From Methanobacteriota archaeon (GTDB taxonomy: Archaea; Hydrothermarchaeota; Hydrothermarchaeia; Hydrothermarchaeales; BMS3B): DNA of 6,160 nt. Location of the stretch: NCBI GenBank assembly GCA_003229935.1, contig QIGD01000087.1, positions 1-6,160 on the forward strand, given 5' to 3'. The notes beneath the pieces were generated by a model. It did not search any database. It was given only the letters and a program-made list of their open reading frames with translations, and had not been told where the DNA came from. Each line of letters starts with the position of its first letter. Position 1 is the first letter of the stretch. Of the stretch, positions 6,114-6,160 are shown one piece after another. The translations under genes and the position numbers were made by a program.

Positions 6114-6160
6114 AAAGTCTTTGAGAGCTGTTCAACAGGAAACCCAGAAGGTATTAAAAA
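6114..6160 (+). other. Possible continuation of the compact ATPase past its stop
   Basis: After the TAA at 6111-6113 the same frame stays open to the window edge and reads KVFESCSTGNPEGIK. The +1 frame (from 6112) is also open and reads KKSLRAVQQETQKVLK, which would join as IPYS-KKSLRAVQQ if one base were surplus. Both resemble the MinD region after the IPYD motif; the third frame has TGA at 6122. The stretch is too short to choose between them. It could also be the start of another gene (TTG at 6121), although no ribosome site is visible. Confidence 0.35.

Noticed and set aside
1..6160. CRISPR array, tRNA/rRNA genes, tandem repeats or terminal inverted repeats
   Set aside because: I saw no regularly spaced repeats, no tRNA-like cloverleaf and no long inverted or tandem repeats on reading through.

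Overview
The window looks archaeal. Three genes each sit behind a TATA-type promoter whose TATA element is centred about 27 bases upstream of the ATG, which implies leaderless mRNAs. The one gene inside an operon instead has a GTGAT Shine-Dalgarno. The DNA is AT-rich, and the large secreted protein carries many N-X-S/T sequons. I cannot name the phylum. The gene content (a VirB4/HerA-like pump ATPase, two ParA/MinD-type ATPases and a giant secreted modular protein, with no housekeeping genes) suggests an accessory or mobile region such as a conjugative element, virus or plasmid. That is inference from context.

Layout, all on the + strand. 1-208: broken reading frames that look like the 3' end of a decayed or frameshifted upstream gene, closed by a perfect hairpin at 205-226. 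234-256: promoter P1. 279-3347: 1022-residue secreted surface protein with a signal peptide, Ig-like modules, a PA14/galactose-binding-like module and a C-terminal beta-rich domain. 3367-4767: VirB4/HerA-family ATPase, in an operon with the previous gene. 4771-4779: T9 tract, a likely terminator. 4783-4797: promoter P2. 4820-5635: MinD/ParA ATPase. 5658-5680: promoter P3. 5703-6113: a second, unusually compact ParA/MinD-like ATPase that stops early, after which two reading frames stay open to the window end.

The strongest non-gene signal is that P1, P2 and P3 share the identical 13-mer TGATTCTTTTATA, each beginning exactly 37 bases before its ATG. P1 and P3 match at 22 of 23 positions. All three transcription units therefore look like one regulon with its own promoter type: TGATTC sits where the purine-rich BRE normally lies.

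A working model, by inference: the ATPase powers a type IV secretion/conjugation-like or packaging machine, the MinD-like proteins position it or its DNA, and the large secreted protein is the cell-surface or virion-surface contact factor. No relaxase, integrase, coat protein or membrane channel is visible here, so the type of element is undecided.
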